Shown: positions 44,940-53,338, numbered from the stretch's first letter. The stretch: 64,000 nucleotides of DNA from Bacteroidetes bacterium 47-18 (GCA_001897155.1 MKSF01000015.1:62512-126511); one strand, 5' to 3'. Notes: generated by a model not told the origin, from the sequence alone. Made by a program: numbers and translations.

Positions 44940-45479
44940 AATAGTGCCAATCGTGTAAAACAGAGAAAGGATTTTTCTATCAGATTGTCGGCAGGAAGTC
45001 TATCAGACCTGCAATCAGGAATGATTGATAACTACCTGCAATGCTGATACTCCTGCATTCCTGCTATCAGGCTTGCAAGAATGCCTGACGGCTCGTAGGC
45101 AGGCTGATAATTTTTGTTAAGCTGTTATTTTATGGTGCGGTGTTGGGTGTGGTGCGTTGCTTCCTCTTAAAATTATTTTCCAAAAGAAAAAAACAGAAAA
45201 AAAAGAAAGCCATTTTAACAAGGCGGATAAGCGGAAAAACCAAAAGGAAACGGAATAAGTCCCGAAGGGTGGCGAAGCCATTATGCCGTAGTCTTTTGGT
45301 TGGGCGGTGTGGTGGCTGTCCGCCTTATCTTTGCTACCTTTTTATTCTTTTTTGGAAGTGATTTTTAATGCCTTTTATAAGAACATTCGGCAACTGAACG
45401 TCAAATGCTACCTCTGACTGCAACATCGGGAAGTCCTGTATAAGTACCTTATACATTTGAAGTCTAAATTGATTAGAAT
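44940..45479. other. Non-coding part of the element with short repeated motifs
   Basis: About 540 bp without a convincing gene. From 44975 to 45115 the hexamer CTATCAG and relatives of CCTGCAAT/CCTGCATTC recur several times (possible binding sites). From 45180 a Lys/Arg-rich frame reads through A-rich DNA and is probably not a gene. No tRNA or strong terminator is seen. Confidence 0.5.
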
Positions 45480-45776
45480 ATGGAAATAACGGTTTTAGAC
45501 ATTCAGATTTTGAAAGCATTGCACAGGGAAGTAAAGGAAGTTTCCAATCTGATTGCGGAAATGACTGCACCCTACAAAGCATTGCAACAGGCAACGAAAT
45601 GGCTCGACCAACAGGAAGCCTGCCAACTGCTGAACATTAGCAAAAGAACATTGCAGACATACAGGGCAAAGGGTATTCTCGGAGCAACGCAAATCAATCG
45701 GAAAACTTATTTCAGATTATCCGAAGTGGAATTACTTATGCAGGGAGAGCGACCATTAAAAAAGCAAAGGAAATGA
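45480..45776 (+). CDS. Helix-turn-helix (excisionase-like) protein
   Basis: A 98-residue protein with a MerR/excisionase-type HTH: KWLDQQEACQLLNISKRTLQ followed by the wing YRAKGILGATQINRKTYFRL. Such HTH_17 proteins are regularly found in pairs in Bacteroidota mobile elements, where they act as excisionase or regulators of transfer. The stop overlaps the ATG of the next, similar gene by 4 bp. Confidence 0.82.
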   Translation: MEITVLDIQILKALHREVKEVSNLIAEMTAPYKALQQATKWLDQQEACQLLNISKRTLQTYRAKGILGATQINRKTYFRLSEVELLMQGERPLKKQRK

Positions 45777-46054
45777 AACAGATTGGAAATTCAAACGAGG
45801 ATATGCTTGCCCTGCTCGAAGCTGTGGTAGGTATTAAAAATGAACTGCTGTATATCAGGGAATATTTCCACCCTTTATTGCAAGGGGAGATTTACCTTTC
45901 AGGCGAACAGGTTTGTGAAATGTTGCATATCAGCAAACGGACGTTGCAACAGTACAGAGATGACGGACTGATACCTTTTATCAAACTCGAACGTAAAATC
46001 CTTTTTCGTGAAAGCGATATTATCAATGTGTTGGAAAATAACTATCAGCGTTAG
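45773..46054 (+). CDS. Helix-turn-helix (excisionase-like) protein
   Basis: A 93-residue relative of the preceding protein: IYLSGEQVCEMLHISKRTLQ, YRDDGLIPFIKLERKILFRE and a C-terminal helix. The two genes are translationally coupled and are probably paralogues. A role in excision and integration of the element, or in regulating mobC, is expected by family context. It is followed by a terminator hairpin shared with the convergent FMN reductase gene. Confidence 0.82.
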   Translation: MKQIGNSNEDMLALLEAVVGIKNELLYIREYFHPLLQGEIYLSGEQVCEMLHISKRTLQQYRDDGLIPFIKLERKILFRESDIINVLENNYQR

Positions 46055-46089
46055 CCGATTGTCTGAAACTGTAGCCGTATCAGTCAATT

Positions 46090-46124
46090 AAAAAAACAGC
46101 CCATTGTTTAAAGCGGTGGGCTGT
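46090..46124 (-). terminator. Terminator between the HTH pair and the FMN reductase gene
   Basis: ACAGCCCA / TGGGCTGT stem with a 13-base loop. On the minus strand it is followed by a run of seven T, directly after the reductase stop codon. Confidence 0.8.
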
Positions 46125-46130
46125 GGTGTT

Positions 46131-46652
46131 TTATAAAAGTTTCTTAAATGCGTCAATAAATTTTTTTAAGTCGTCTTTCGTTTTATCATCAATTATATTG
46201 CCACTTTCGTTTATTTTTCCTTTAATACCTTTAATTAATAAAGCCGTTTCAGGTGTAAATTTTGCCATAATGGTATTTGCTATGAGTTGTAGTTCTTCGT
46301 GTCCTTTTTCACCATTTGCAGAAGCTGTGATAATTCCTGTCGGCTTATCGGTAAATAAAGTTGTTGAAACGCACCATTCAATAGCATTTTTAAGTCCGCT
46401 TGGAATACTGAAAATATATTCAGGTGTACAAATTAAAACTCCGTCTGCCATTTCAATATTGTGCCTAAAATCTGATATTATTTTTGGTGTATTGGCAACG
46501 GAAAATTCGGGATTAAAATGCGGTAGTGTTTTTAAGTCATTAAAAACAGTCAAATTAAAAACCTCTTTTGTCAAATAAGCAAAGTTGTCAATGAGTTTTT
46601 GATTTGAAGAATTATCACTTGCACTTCCATTTATCACAAAGATTTTTTTCAT
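46131..46652 (-). CDS. NAD(P)H-dependent FMN reductase
   Basis: A 173-residue flavodoxin-like enzyme: KKIFVINGSASDNSSNQKLI (phosphate loop), ADGVLICTPEYIFSIPSGLK (conserved P-E-Y and flavin contact) and GIITASANGEKGHEELQL. It would reduce FMN, quinones or nitro compounds in the cytoplasm. The ATG start before KKIF is chosen; a GTG three codons upstream is possible. It is cargo of the mobile element, single gene, between the HTH genes and the integrase gene. The substrate is unknown. Confidence 0.88.
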   Translation of the reverse strand: MKKIFVINGSASDNSSNQKLIDNFAYLTKEVFNLTVFNDLKTLPHFNPEFSVANTPKIISDFRHNIEMADGVLICTPEYIFSIPSGLKNAIEWCVSTTLFTDKPTGIITASANGEKGHEELQLIANTIMAKFTPETALLIKGIKGKINESGNIIDDKTKDDLKKFIDAFKKLL

Positions 46653-46739
46653 TATGCCCACCTGTTATTATATCAACGGCTAAATTACAAAAAGCCAATG
46701 CAAAAACTGCATTGACTTTCTTTAATTGCTTTATTGGTT

Positions 46740-47996
46740 TTAGAGTTGAGCCACAAAAGAACGTTCCAAACCTTTAAATTTATGCGATACTTTTTGCATA
46801 TCCTTACCAACTTTCTCGTTGAGTATCTTGGCGTAAATCTGCGTTGTGGCAATATTCTTATGTCCTAACATTTTGCTCAAACTCTCCAACGGAACGCCCT
46901 CGCTCAAAAACAAAGTGGCAAAAGTATGGCGTGCCAAATGAAAGGTTACTTTCTTTTCTTTCAGGCAGTAGATTTGTTGAGATATTCTTCTCAAACTATC
47001 ATTGCAGATAGTGTTTGACAGTACAGGGAAAACCCTGCCGTCTTTTGCTATTCCTGCATACTTTTCGATAATCATTTTGGGAATATCCAAAAGCATTACA
47101 TTGGACGATGTGGCTGTCTTTCTCCTGCGGACAATAATCCATTGATTGCCGTCAAAAAACTCCTGAAGATTGCTGTTTTTCAATCCTTTTATATCCGAAT
47201 AGGAAAGCCCTGTAAAACAACTGAAAACAAACAGGTCTTTAACCAATTCGTCTTTCTTCTTCTCGCAGTTGAAAGCTACAAGCTGTTCCAACTCGTTCCG
47301 CAACAGGTAACCTCTGTCTTTGTCCTTTTTGGTATTCTTGTACTCGCTGAACGGATTAAACGCAAGGTGCTTTCTACTCATCGCCAATCGGCAAAGAGTG
47401 GTAAAGCCAATCATATAATTCCAAATAGTATTATGATTGAGAGTTAAATCGTCACGTAAATAATAGTCGAAATCCTGTACAAAATCGGAAGTAAGGTCGT
47501 GAAAGGTTATATCGCTATAACCGTACTTCGCAAGGGCAAAATTCCGTAGGTGCTTTAAAAGTGTTTTGTACCTGCGGAGTGTACCTTGTACCCGAAGTCC
47601 GCTGTTTACCTTTTTTTCAAAGTCGGCTATAAACTGTTCATAGAATTTGAAAAAGGTCAATTCTCCGCTTTCCATTCCGAGAAAGGTATTTTTCAATTTC
47701 GCACTGCTTACCGTTCCCTCGTTTTTTAGGATTTTGGAATAACATTCCTCCATACCCAAACGGATTTTGTCGAGTTTGCCGTTTACCTCTTGGGCTTCTC
47801 GGCTTTTTCCCAAAACCCTGCCGTACTTTAAATCCCAATTAGTTGCGGAAATATCCAACTTGGTACTGAATGCAGACTGTTTACCGTTTACGGTAATTCG
47901 GCACATAATCGCAACCTTTCCGTTTTTCTTTGGGGCATTCTTTTTAAGGTAGAACAATACCTTAAACGTTGATTTTTTTGTCGTTTCCATACTCAC
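46740..47996 (-). CDS. Tyrosine integrase, CTnDOT-like
   Basis: A 418-residue integrase. An N-terminal arm-binding domain (KSTFKVLFYLKKNAPKKNGK) is followed by the phage-SAM-like core-binding domain and the catalytic domain with HLARHTFATLFLSEGVPLES, MLGHKNIATTQIYAKI and the Tyr nucleophile. The first catalytic Arg is not seen in FSCFTGLSYSDIKGLK, where Ser takes its place, as is known for IntDOT-like enzymes. It lies at the right end of the element, the usual place, and is responsible for its integration. Its upstream region (47997-48200) contains possible arm-type sites. Confidence 0.92.
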   Translation of the reverse strand: MSMETTKKSTFKVLFYLKKNAPKKNGKVAIMCRITVNGKQSAFSTKLDISATNWDLKYGRVLGKSREAQEVNGKLDKIRLGMEECYSKILKNEGTVSSAKLKNTFLGMESGELTFFKFYEQFIADFEKKVNSGLRVQGTLRRYKTLLKHLRNFALAKYGYSDITFHDLTSDFVQDFDYYLRDDLTLNHNTIWNYMIGFTTLCRLAMSRKHLAFNPFSEYKNTKKDKDRGYLLRNELEQLVAFNCEKKKDELVKDLFVFSCFTGLSYSDIKGLKNSNLQEFFDGNQWIIVRRRKTATSSNVMLLDIPKMIIEKYAGIAKDGRVFPVLSNTICNDSLRRISQQIYCLKEKKVTFHLARHTFATLFLSEGVPLESLSKMLGHKNIATTQIYAKILNEKVGKDMQKVSHKFKGLERSFVAQL

Positions 47997-48204
47997 AATT
48001 CATTAATGTAAAATTAAACTTTAGTGAGCCACGAAACAATATGAAAAACTATGCAAATCACTGAAATACAACGCAGTAAAAAGTTTTGTTTCGATGTTTG
48101 AAAGTAACGAAATAGTAACCTTACTCTTTCCGAACTTCGCTAATTACTGCCGATTGCTACATTACCAAAAAATCAAAAAACAGCCGTAAAACCTTTATTT
48201 ACAA

Positions 48205-48729
48205 ATGCTTTGCCCTTTATTATTCTTTGATGTATTTTTGCTGAAAATTTATTTTAAAGCAGGTAACTTATTCACTTCCGGTGCCAGGCACGCGGTAGCC
48301 CTGTATAGCAGCAGTGATACCATCATTGTGTGTGAATTATATTCCCTGATCAACGGTCAATGGACCAGTACGGGCAGCAACATTGCTATGCATATTTACG
48401 CATTCAGCCCTGCTTTTTTCAATGTATGGCTGGATGACTATAATTTCGATGGTTACAAAGATCTTAAAATTGATTTTTATCAGTCAATGGGAGAGGCTTA
48501 CACTTACGGATATATCCTTACATTCAACCAGCCTGGTAACACATTGACCCTGCATCCTGGAACAATTGAAATCCCGGATCTGGATATCGATGCCAAAAGC
48601 AAGACCCTTATCTCAACGGTATACTCCAATCCCCATACCGACCCGGAAAAATTTAAGGAGGTCAGTAAATATAGCTGGAAAAACGGAACGCTCCGGCTCC
48701 TTTCAAAGCAACAATATAGGCTCCAATAA
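48205..48729 (+). pseudogene. C-terminal fragment of a secreted protein at the right edge of the island
   Basis: A frame of 174 codons whose first 13 (MLCPLLFFDVFLL) come from the junction and do not look like a signal peptide. From LFTSGARHAVALYSSSDTII onward it resembles the end of an XAC2610-type or VCBS-like beta protein: NVWLDDYNFDGYKDLKIDF and SKYSWKNGTLRLLSKQQYRL. No ordinary start is present, and the segment begins at the putative attachment core. It may be the other half of the lipoprotein remnant at the left edge; the reading frames do not join cleanly, so this is inference. Confidence 0.5.
48206..48213 (+). repeat. Candidate right attachment core (TGCTTTGC)
   Basis: Direct copy of 34778-34785. 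The inverted arm-like sequence GTAACGAAATAGTAACCTTA lies near 48110. Confidence 0.35.
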
Positions 48730-48937
48730 GCAGCTTTTACTTTATATTAGGGATTGTTACCGGTTACTGCAAAACGCATTGGTAATGATGGTTGGTATTT
48801 TGTCCGGTCATTGACGATCCGACTAATTATAGCTTAGAGGCAAGCATCATTCTCAACATAGAGCTGACAATTAATAAACCAGTAAAGTCTGAAGGATTTA
48901 ATATTGGGCTATTATCAAATAGGTAAAAAATAACAAA

Positions 48938-48956
48938 CCCCGCTCTTAGAGCGGGG
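48938..48956 (-). terminator. Terminator of the tRNA-Pro unit
   Basis: CCCCGCTC / GAGCGGGG with a 3-base loop. Read on the minus strand it lies 14 bp past the second tRNA and is followed by a T-rich tract. Confidence 0.8.
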
Positions 48957-48969
48957 CTTATTATTTTTG

Positions 48970-49043
48970 TAGGGAAGACAGGGTTCGAACCTGCGACCCC
49001 CTGGTCCCAAACCAGGTGCGCTACCGGACTGCGCTACTTCCCT
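48970..49043 (-). tRNA. tRNA-Pro (anticodon TGG), copy 2
   Basis: A cloverleaf is complete on the minus strand: acceptor AGGGAAG / CTTCCCT, D arm with GCGC-AGTCCGGTA-GCGC, anticodon stem CCTGG / CCAGG around TTTGGGA (anticodon TGG), and T arm GGTTCGAACC. CCA is not encoded. The sequence is identical to the copy 36 bp upstream, so they form a tandem unit. Confidence 0.95.
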
Positions 49044-49078
49044 GAAAATCTCAACAATAATAGTATCCTGAACTGTAG

Positions 49079-49152
49079 TAGGGAAGACAGGGTTCGAACC
49101 TGCGACCCCCTGGTCCCAAACCAGGTGCGCTACCGGACTGCGCTACTTCCCT
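49079..49152 (-). tRNA. tRNA-Pro (anticodon TGG), copy 1
   Basis: Identical cloverleaf to the other copy, the first of the two in transcription order, with a consensus promoter about 30 bp upstream. A recent tandem duplication is likely because there are no differences over the 74 bases. Confidence 0.95.
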
Positions 49153-49183
49153 ATTCAACCGTTATTGATGAAATTTGAGATTG

Positions 49184-49214
49184 CAAAGGTAATACTTTGT
49201 ATTAAACCGCCAAA
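49184..49214 (-). promoter_or_regulatory. Consensus Bacteroidota promoter of the tRNA-Pro unit
   Basis: On the minus strand: TTTG, exactly 19 bp, TACCTTTG. It fits TTTG-N19-TAnnTTTG perfectly and lies about 32 bp before the first tRNA. Confidence 0.85.
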
Positions 49215-49243
49215 TTTTTTCTTAAAATTTATAGACTATTTTA

Positions 49244-49297
49244 TACCTTTGCAGCGTTATACATTTATTTCCTACCGGGAATATTTTTTTATATTTG
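49244..49297 (+). promoter_or_regulatory. Candidate promoter boxes of the ACP-acyltransferase operon
   Basis: Two TAnnTTTG matches: TACCTTTG at 49244-49251 and TATATTTG at 49290-49297, the latter 32 bp before the ACP start codon. No exact TTTG at 19-21 bp was found for either, so which is used is open. Confidence 0.45.
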
Positions 49298-49329
49298 CAG
49301 TTTATATCACAAACGTTTGTGCATTACGT

Positions 49330-49587
49330 ATGAATTACCAAGATATCGTAGAGAGAATCAATGACTTTTTAGTTGAAGATTTTGAAGTGGACATAGCGTC
49401 CATAGTGCCTGAAGGAGCACTGAAAGAAACACTGGACCTGGACAGCCTGGATTATATAGACCTGATTGTAGCCATAGAGAACAATTTTGGCTTCAAGATC
49501 AAGCCGGAAGATTTCCAGACAATGAAAACAGTGAAGGATTTCTATGATTTCGTAGCAGCACGTTTGAATATTGAAATATCTGCATAG
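49330..49587 (+). CDS. Acyl carrier protein
   Basis: An 85-residue ACP. The phosphopantetheine serine lies in LDLDSLDYIDLIVAIENNFG (DSL motif). The upstream extension in the same frame is A+T-rich and not protein-like, so the ATG before NYQDIVERI is the start. It is followed 9 bp later by an LpxL-like acyltransferase, which suggests a dedicated carrier for acyl transfer, for example in flexirubin/aryl polyene or lipid A-like synthesis, rather than the housekeeping ACP (which usually sits beside fabF). Confidence 0.9.
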   Translation: MNYQDIVERINDFLVEDFEVDIASIVPEGALKETLDLDSLDYIDLIVAIENNFGFKIKPEDFQTMKTVKDFYDFVAARLNIEISA

Positions 49588-49596
49588 GATTAAAAA

Positions 49597-50484
49597 ATGA
49601 GCGAGCAACAATGGGATGGCAGGTCCAGGGGCACCAGGTTCGGACATGCCATTTTTATAAAACTGATTAAAATAGGCGGTCTTCAACCCGCCTATTTTTT
49701 GTTGCGCTTTGTAGCACAATATTATATCTGGTTCGTTCCAAAGGCCACCCGCCCCCTGCATGACCTGTACAGGAACAGGCTGAAATTTTCACCCCGCGAT
49801 ACCAGGAGACTGATCAGGAAGAATATCCGCTATTTCGGGCAGACCCTCATTGATAAAGCCGCCGTATTATATACCCGGAGCGACCGGCAGTTTCGCATCA
49901 CCCATCTGGGAGAGCAGGCCCTGGAAGATATGGTACAGGCGGGAAAAGGCGGTATATTGCTGAGCGCTCACCTGGGTAACTGGGAAATGAGCGGCGCCTT
50001 ACTGACCAAATATGACCACGTGTATAACATAGTGATGTTTGAAGGCGAGGAAGGGAGTATCCGGGAGTATATGAATAGTGAAGGCCTGGAACGGCGGTTT
50101 AATATCATTTATATCAAAGAGGATATGAGCCATATCTACGAGATGAGCGCCGCGCTGAACAGGAATGAGTTCATCTGTATGCATGCGGACCGTTTTATGG
50201 CAGGCAACCGTACTATTGAAGGGGTGTTCCTGGACCGCCCGGCCCGGTTCCCTTTAGGTCCCTTTGTGCTGGCCAGCAAGCTGCGGGCGCCCGTGAGCTT
50301 TGTCTTTGCCATGAAGGAGGAGGGTAATGCCTACAGCTTCTATGCAACGCCTGCCCGTGTATTTGAAGGGCGGGGTATGGACGGAGCACAGCAGATGCTC
50401 GGGGCCTATATCGCGGAGCTGACGGAGAAGCTGCATCGATACCCGCACCAATGGTTCAATTATTATTATTTCTGGGAGGCGTAA
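49597..50484 (+). CDS. Lysophospholipid acyltransferase, LpxL/HtrB family
   Basis: A 295-residue peripheral membrane acyltransferase. The catalytic motif is HLGNWEMSGALL (H-x4-(D/E) variant: His and Glu) and the second motif is MHADRFMAGNRTIEGVFLDR, followed by the PLGPFVLASKLRAPVSFVFA pocket. It would move acyl groups from the ACP encoded just upstream. In Bacteroidota, similar ACP/acyltransferase pairs occur in flexirubin gene clusters, but no other such gene lies in this window. It is convergent with the dus gene, with a gap of 9 bp. Confidence 0.85.
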   Translation: MSEQQWDGRSRGTRFGHAIFIKLIKIGGLQPAYFLLRFVAQYYIWFVPKATRPLHDLYRNRLKFSPRDTRRLIRKNIRYFGQTLIDKAAVLYTRSDRQFRITHLGEQALEDMVQAGKGGILLSAHLGNWEMSGALLTKYDHVYNIVMFEGEEGSIREYMNSEGLERRFNIIYIKEDMSHIYEMSAALNRNEFICMHADRFMAGNRTIEGVFLDRPARFPLGPFVLASKLRAPVSFVFAMKEEGNAYSFYATPARVFEGRGMDGAQQMLGAYIAELTEKLHRYPHQWFNYYYFWEA

Positions 50485-50493
50485 GTGTATGCC

Positions 50494-51483
50494 TTACTGC
50501 TGCTGCAGCATCGCTTCCTGGCAGGCGTCCAGGATATCGTGGAGTTCCGGCAGCTCCAGTGAGTTGACGAGGCGCATCCGGTATTCCTTGACGTGGGACA
50601 GGCCTTTCAGGTACTGACCGTAATGGCGGCGCATCTCCAGCATACCCAGCTTCTCTCCTTTCCACTGCACGGAAAAGTCAAGATGCCTGCGGCACACGGC
50701 AATCCGTTCTTCTATGGTAGGCGGCGGCAGGTGCTCGCCGGTTTGCAGGTAATGCCTGATCTCGCGGAAGATCCAGGGATAGCCGATGGCGGCACGTCCT
50801 ATCATAATGCCGTCCACTCCATACCTGTTCTTATATTCCAGCGCTTTTTCGGGGCTGTCTATATCACCGTTCCCGAAGATGGGGATATGGATGCGGGGAT
50901 TGTTTCTGACTTTGGCTATCAGCGACCAGTCAGCCTCTCCCTTATACATCTGTACACGCGTGCGCCCGTGGATGGACAATGCCTGTATGCCGACATCCTG
51001 CAGGCGTTCCGCTACTTCTTCTATATTCTTATGCTCCTCGTCCCATCCCAGGCGGGTCTTTACCGTTACCGGGAGCGATGTGGATCTCACCACGGCTTTG
51101 GTGAGCTGTATCATTTTGGGCACATCCCGGAGAATGCCGGCGCCGGCGCCTTTGCAGACCACTTTCTTAACGGGGCAGCCGTAATTGATATCCAGGAGGT
51201 CGGGCTGAGCGGTTTCAACTATCTTGGCGGAAAGGGCCATCGCCTCTTCATCGCCTCCGAAGATCTGTATCCCTATAGGCCTTTCATAATCAAAGATATC
51301 CAGTTTCTGGCGGCTTTTAATGGCGTCGCGTATCAGTCCTTCCGTTGAGATGAATTCCGTGTACATCAGGTCGGCCCCGTTCTCCTTGCATACTGCGCGG
51401 AAAGGCGGGTCGCTGACATCTTCCATAGGTGCCAGCAGTAAAGGAAAGTCGGGAAGTGTGATATGTTCGCCTATTGTTACCAT
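50494..51483 (-). CDS. dusB: tRNA-dihydrouridine synthase DusB
   Basis: A 329-residue flavoenzyme. The TIM-barrel starts LLLAPMEDVSDPPFRAVCKE, with DLLDINYGCPVKKVVCKGAG containing the catalytic Cys and SIHGRTRVQMYKGEADW the tRNA/FMN-binding loop; a helical C-terminal domain follows. It reduces uridine in the D-loop of tRNAs with NADPH. Bacteroidota have one or two Dus enzymes; DusB is the best match by the GCP-x-K-K-V-V-C motif. It is a single gene. Confidence 0.93.
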   Translation of the reverse strand: MVTIGEHITLPDFPLLLAPMEDVSDPPFRAVCKENGADLMYTEFISTEGLIRDAIKSRQKLDIFDYERPIGIQIFGGDEEAMALSAKIVETAQPDLLDINYGCPVKKVVCKGAGAGILRDVPKMIQLTKAVVRSTSLPVTVKTRLGWDEEHKNIEEVAERLQDVGIQALSIHGRTRVQMYKGEADWSLIAKVRNNPRIHIPIFGNGDIDSPEKALEYKNRYGVDGIMIGRAAIGYPWIFREIRHYLQTGEHLPPPTIEERIAVCRRHLDFSVQWKGEKLGMLEMRRHYGQYLKGLSHVKEYRMRLVNSLELPELHDILDACQEAMLQQQ

Positions 51484-51542
51484 ATACGGGAATAAGGATG
51501 CAAAATTACAAAAGAATATGATTGTGACATATTCAAGGTTTG

Positions 51543-52649
51543 TTAATGAGTGCTGGCCTTAGCTTCAAAATAGTCCAGCCACTTCAGTTCTTCCGGGCTT
51601 AAGGTGCTCCTTTTCCCGGTATATGCAGGGTCTGGAATATACCAAGCCTGCTTTTCATAGTAAGCTTTAAGCTGCGGGTTTTTAAACACATAGCCCTTAC
51701 GGGCAAAGGGGTAGTTCCGCAGGATCAGGGCCGCATCTTTGCCGGGATGCTCAAAATATTCGTACTCTTCCATACGCAGGTTCAGCGGTAAGCTGCCGCC
51801 GGGCCGGAAATTTCTATGCTCCAGGTAGCGGGGACTGTATACATGCAGGTTAGCGGTGGGATGAAAATCCTGTTTCCTGAAAATCAGCCTGCCGGTGTGT
51901 ATGTCGGCCTGCAATGTATTTTTCACATCTTCCGCTTCATCATTATAGCCTGAACTGAGCCTGCCTTTCCCGCTGAGCTGCCACTCGTTATTATCTGTGA
52001 AAAAGCTGCGGGGTACCTGGAAAGATTCATAATCTCCCATATCCAGTATCAGCGTAAAGTCTTTAATGATACCGTCTTTCCAGCGGTTGGCGGCGGTAAG
52101 CACATAGTCAAAGTTCCAGTAATGCATCACAAAGCTGTTCAGCTCATAGGTATAGATATGAGTGATCCTGTTCTCGCCTTTTTTGAACGGCGCTTTGAAG
52201 TGATATACATAGAAAAAGCCGGGATCACCGTCTGCTGCCTCCTTCTGGATATCACGGAGGGAACGGCTGCGGATGGTGTTATTATGGAGGTAATTGCTGT
52301 CGCTGACGTAGGCTACCTGGTAGGAAAGCTGCCGGTTATTCATCATTACGTTAAAGTCGTGCATATACGGATGTTGACCCTTTGCGGGCACCAGGGTAAC
52401 ATCTCCTTCGGGACTGTACGCCTCAAAGCCTACAATGACGTCCTCGGCCGGCCCGTGATTGTAAAAGGTATAGTCCACTGTAACCTGGAGGTCATTGCCT
52501 GTCCTCTTTATGGTCAGCACTTCTTTCAGGATAGAAATATCATCGTTGGTGATGGGTATAAGCTGGTTGCCGCTCATCTTATAAGAGCCGTCATTGGCTA
52601 TACAGGCACAGGATAATAAGGTCAGCAGCAGGATCAGTGTAATACGCAT
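51543..52649 (-). CDS. Secreted protein with C-terminal YARHG domain
   Basis: A 368-residue exported protein with a signal peptide or lipobox-like start (ITLILLLTLLSCACIAN, Cys near 14). The main part is a beta-sandwich of unknown family (DUF4424-like: VTVDYTFYNHGPAEDVIVGF). The last 75 residues match the YARHG domain (LRNYPFARKGYVFKNPQLKA and YYEKQAWYIPDPAYTGKRST), an extracellular domain of unknown function, usually placed at the outer surface. It is a single gene with its own upstream spacer. Confidence 0.8.
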   Translation of the reverse strand: MRITLILLLTLLSCACIANDGSYKMSGNQLIPITNDDISILKEVLTIKRTGNDLQVTVDYTFYNHGPAEDVIVGFEAYSPEGDVTLVPAKGQHPYMHDFNVMMNNRQLSYQVAYVSDSNYLHNNTIRSRSLRDIQKEAADGDPGFFYVYHFKAPFKKGENRITHIYTYELNSFVMHYWNFDYVLTAANRWKDGIIKDFTLILDMGDYESFQVPRSFFTDNNEWQLSGKGRLSSGYNDEAEDVKNTLQADIHTGRLIFRKQDFHPTANLHVYSPRYLEHRNFRPGGSLPLNLRMEEYEYFEHPGKDAALILRNYPFARKGYVFKNPQLKAYYEKQAWYIPDPAYTGKRSTLSPEELKWLDYFEAKASTH

Positions 52650-52711
52650 ATTTTAGCTATTCATTGAATATGGTAGTCACTTTGGAATGACTATCAGCCT
52701 ACAAATGTATA

Positions 52712-53338
52712 CTAATCAGGAAAATAAAAAGGATTGAAACGCCGGCTGGAAAAGTAATATTGCTTAAATGTTATTTTTTGGGGATTTATTAAGGTGTCTT
52801 GGCTTAAAATCTGATCTATGGCATTATTCAGTTCAGGTATTTTGTTAAGCCCTGTTCGTTCCGGATCAAGATAGAAAGAATGTGTGCTATGCATAGTCTT
52901 ATCGGTATATACTTCGTAGTAGATTATCTGTCCTTTTGTATTGATTACAAGATTTGTGATAATAAAATTCATATGCAAATCCCTAATGATGACAGATGGC
53001 TGATGTCGCAGTGCTTTATTGATATTTTCATATATTTGATAGATAGCAGTGTCCTTATACCCGGTAAAATCCTGCTGATTATCTTTTATCGCTATATCTT
53101 CGACAGGTCGGTCGTTACATCGGATAATACAGTTATAAGGAAAAATATATTTTTTAACTACTCCTGTCATAGGGTCCTCTATATCGAATGTATCAATTTG
53201 TAGAGTTCTCCACTGGAATACTTTGCCCTTAAAATGAACGGTATCATTATTTCTGATAAGTTGTTCACGGGCAGCAAACTGACACCATGAACAAAAATGA
53301 CATAAAATGGCCAATAGGATAAAAATGCCTGCTTTCAT
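52712..53338 (-). CDS. Secreted protein derived from the C-terminal domain of an M56 (BlaR1-like) protein
   Basis: A 208-residue exported protein; the ATG at MKAGIFILLAILCHFCSW gives a signal peptide. Its mature part aligns by eye with the last 190 residues of the M56 protein encoded at 53.8-55.2 kb: NDTVHFKGKVFQW versus GNTTTFRGNTFTW, IIRCNDRPVEDIA versus IVRYNGQEVKEGL, and KGQIIYYEV versus QGDILYYDV. The peptidase region is missing. It therefore seems to be the surviving C-terminal half of a duplicated gene that now has its own start. Confidence 0.7.
   Translation of the reverse strand: MKAGIFILLAILCHFCSWCQFAAREQLIRNNDTVHFKGKVFQWRTLQIDTFDIEDPMTGVVKKYIFPYNCIIRCNDRPVEDIAIKDNQQDFTGYKDTAIYQIYENINKALRHQPSVIIRDLHMNFIITNLVINTKGQIIYYEVYTDKTMHSTHSFYLDPERTGLNKIPELNNAIDQILSQDTLINPQKITFKQYYFSSRRFNPFYFPD

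Noticed and set aside
44710-44940. Open frame of 76 codons on the minus strand
   Set aside because: It runs through the palindromes upstream of mobC and has no protein-like features; the palindromes explain the sequence better.
45140-45361. Open frame of 73 codons rich in Lys and Arg
   Set aside because: It comes from an A-rich stretch, with no domain and no neighbour in operon; probably not translated.
52655-52700. TAGTCACTTTGGAATGACTA and TGACTATCAGCCTACA resemble the MITE ends
   Set aside because: Only one short end-like sequence, with no second terminus; it may be a chance inverted repeat, so it was not listed as a copy.
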